The notes under the pieces: model-generated
Told to the model about the DNA's origin: nothing
Database searches by the model: none
What the model saw: the letters and a program-made list of their open reading frames with translations, nothing else
Made by a program: the position numbers and the translations under genes
Shown here: positions 46,719 to 48,145 of the stretch, piece after piece
How positions within the stretch are numbered: the first letter of the stretch is position 1
Layout of the letters: each line of letters begins with the position of its first letter
Assembly (NCBI GenBank): GCA_029243855.1
Contig: JAQWRG010000039.1
Coordinates: forward strand, 1 to 48,145
Direction: 5' to 3'
Length of the DNA: 48,145 nucleotides
Source: Flavobacteriales bacterium
GTDB taxonomy: Bacteria; Bacteroidota; Bacteroidia; Flavobacteriales_D; Parvicellaceae

Positions 46719-48145
46719 TGAGAAAGTTAGTATTACTTATTTGTTTAGCAACAACAGCAAACGTTCATTTTAGTCAGGGTGGTTATTGGCAACAAAAAGT
46801 GGTGTATAATATGGATATTGATATCGATACTAAACGGCATCAATTTTCTGGTCACCAAGAAATTACCTACACAAATAATTCACCTGATAAACTAAATAAA
46901 GTTTTTTTTCACCTTTATTACAATGCTTTTCAACCTGGATCAATGATGGATGTTCGGTCGAGAACTATTGAAGATCCTGATCCTAGAGTTAAAGATAGAA
47001 TATCAAAATTAGAGCCAAGTGAAATTGGATATCATGAGATACTTTCTATTTCAGATAAAAAAGGGAATCAACTTTCACATTACATAGATGGCACCATCAT
47101 GGAGGTGAAATTAAATAACAGTTTAAACCCTGGAAAGTCAACTAAAATTAACATAGAATTTAAAAGTCAAATTCCAGTTCAGATTCGTAGAACAGGAAGA
47201 TATAATTCGGAGGGTGTTGCTTATTCTATGACACAGTGGTATCCGAAATTATGTGAATACGATATAGAAGGATGGCATTCAAATCCTTACATAGGTCGTG
47301 AGTTTCACGGAGTGTGGGGTGATTTCAATGTTAATATATCTATCGACAAAGACTTTATGATTGGAGGAACAGGAACTCTTCAAAACCCTCAAGAAATTGG
47401 ATTTGGATACGAAGATTCTAATAAACCTCTAAAACAATCAAAAGGCGATAAATTAACTTGGGAATTTAAAGCAAAAAATGTGCATGATTTTGCTTGGGCT
47501 GCGGATAAAGAATTCATTCATCACACCACACAACTAAATAATGGAATGACCTTGCATTTTATACATAAAGACGATTCATTAAATCAAAACTGGTTGGAAT
47601 TAGAGTCTTATGCAAAAAAGTGTTTTCATTATGTTAATGCCAATTATGGAGAATACCCTTACGACAACTATTCTATTATACAAGGGGGTGATGGAGGAAT
47701 GGAATACCCAATGTGTACATTAATTTCTGCAGGTGGAAGTTTGAAAGATTTGATTAGCGTAACGGTTCATGAGTCTGTTCACAGTTGGTTTCAAGGCTTA
47801 TTAGCAACAAATGAAGCCAAATACGAATGGATGGACGAAGGTTTTTGTACTTATGTACAATACGAGACACTCAATTATTTATACGGTAGAAAGGTTTTAA
47901 ATCCTGTTGGGAGACAATATTCAAGTTATATTAGATTGGCTAATTCAGATTATCAAGAACCTCTTTCTACTCATGCAGATTTTTACAAACGAAACTATGT
48001 TTATGGTATAAGCGCATATAATAAAGGAGCTGTTTTTCTTTCACAGCTAGGCTATGTTATTGGAGATGACTTTCTGAAAAAAGGAATGAAACAGTATTTC
48101 AACTTATGTAATTTTAAACAAACAACGCAAACAGATTTTAAAAGA
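46718..48145 (+). CDS. M1 family aminopeptidase, 3' truncated by the window end
   Basis: Frame open from ATG 46718 to the last base (476 codons), so the C-terminus lies outside. The signal peptide is MRKLVLLICLATTANVHFSQ. Conserved M1 elements are GGMEYPMCTLIS (the GAMEN-type exopeptidase motif) and the zinc site HESVHSW followed 18 residues later by WMDEGF, giving HExxH-18-E. N-terminal region has the usual beta-domain (YNMDIDIDTKRHQFSGHQEITY). It probably removes N-terminal residues from peptides in the periplasm or outside the cell. It is the third gene after yidD and the decarboxylase. Confidence 0.95.
   Translation, partial: MRKLVLLICLATTANVHFSQGGYWQQKVVYNMDIDIDTKRHQFSGHQEITYTNNSPDKLNKVFFHLYYNAFQPGSMMDVRSRTIEDPDPRVKDRISKLEPSEIGYHEILSISDKKGNQLSHYIDGTIMEVKLNNSLNPGKSTKINIEFKSQIPVQIRRTGRYNSEGVAYSMTQWYPKLCEYDIEGWHSNPYIGREFHGVWGDFNVNISIDKDFMIGGTGTLQNPQEIGFGYEDSNKPLKQSKGDKLTWEFKAKNVHDFAWAADKEFIHHTTQLNNGMTLHFIHKDDSLNQNWLELESYAKKCFHYVNANYGEYPYDNYSIIQGGDGGMEYPMCTLISAGGSLKDLISVTVHESVHSWFQGLLATNEAKYEWMDEGFCTYVQYETLNYLYGRKVLNPVGRQYSSYIRLANSDYQEPLSTHADFYKRNYVYGISAYNKGAVFLSQLGYVIGDDFLKKGMKQYFNLCNFKQTTQTDFKR

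Overview
The window looks like a contiguous piece of chromosome from a low-GC, AT-rich member of the Bacteroidota, most likely order Flavobacteriales (a Crocinitomicaceae/Cryomorphaceae-like lineage is my inference). Support comes from a type IX secretion (T9SS) C-terminal sorting domain, many small exported lipoproteins, SprA-like outer-membrane protein sequence, a short ATP synthase epsilon subunit, atpD-atpC standing apart from the rest of the ATP synthase genes, a bacterial GGGP synthase, few Shine-Dalgarno sequences, and several matches to the Bacteroidota -7 promoter element TAnnTTTG. I saw no rRNA, tRNA, CRISPR array, insertion sequence, prophage or attachment site. Gene content is mostly core and vertically inherited in appearance.

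Layout. 1-2.3 kb: end of the succinate dehydrogenase operon (sdhA partial, sdhB). 2.3-5.8 kb: small exported protein, metF, lepA. 5.8-9.2 kb: a large SprA-like outer-membrane protein. 9.4-13.8 kb: envelope genes (peptide-binding lipoprotein, OmpA-like lipoprotein, a proline-punctuated repeat protein, a YqaE/Pmp3-like lipoprotein). 13.8-16.8 kb: yicC-gmk-nadD operon and a DMT exporter. 16.9-21.4 kb: a trans-sulfuration enzyme, a secreted M43 metalloprotease with T9SS tail, a lipoprotein. 21.4-24.8 kb: leucine-rich-repeat protein, ribF, atpD-atpC. 24.9-27.8 kb: two phasin-like paralogues, rnhB, glyS. 27.9-32.4 kb: DUF3109 protein and class I ribonucleotide reductase nrdB-nrdA behind a long, apparently structured leader. 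32.5-36.6 kb: fumC-small membrane protein-SPFH operon, a 51-residue membrane protein, arsC-like gene, prfB with a programmed +1 frameshift. 36.7-39.5 kb: glucosaminidase/LysM protein, TMP-synthase-like protein, GGGP synthase, phosphopantetheinyl transferase. 39.6-48.1 kb: WG-repeat protein, folE, cysS, an M14 carboxypeptidase broken by an amber stop, C1 peptidase, yidD, ACMSD-like decarboxylase and a 3'-truncated M1 aminopeptidase.

How it fits together. Genes serve respiration/TCA (sdhAB, fumC, atpDC), translation (lepA, glyS, cysS, prfB), nucleotide and cofactor supply (nrdAB, gmk, nadD, ribF, folE, metF) and envelope/secretion. The genome is compact: of eight convergent gene pairs, six meet with stop codons overlapping or 2-3 bases apart, and only atpC and nrdA are followed by clear intrinsic terminators. 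The most promising undescribed element is the 468-bp nrdB leader: about 200 nt that can fold into a closed three-way junction followed by a second closed stem, with a short strand able to pair with either of two partners, as in a riboswitch or protein-controlled leader.
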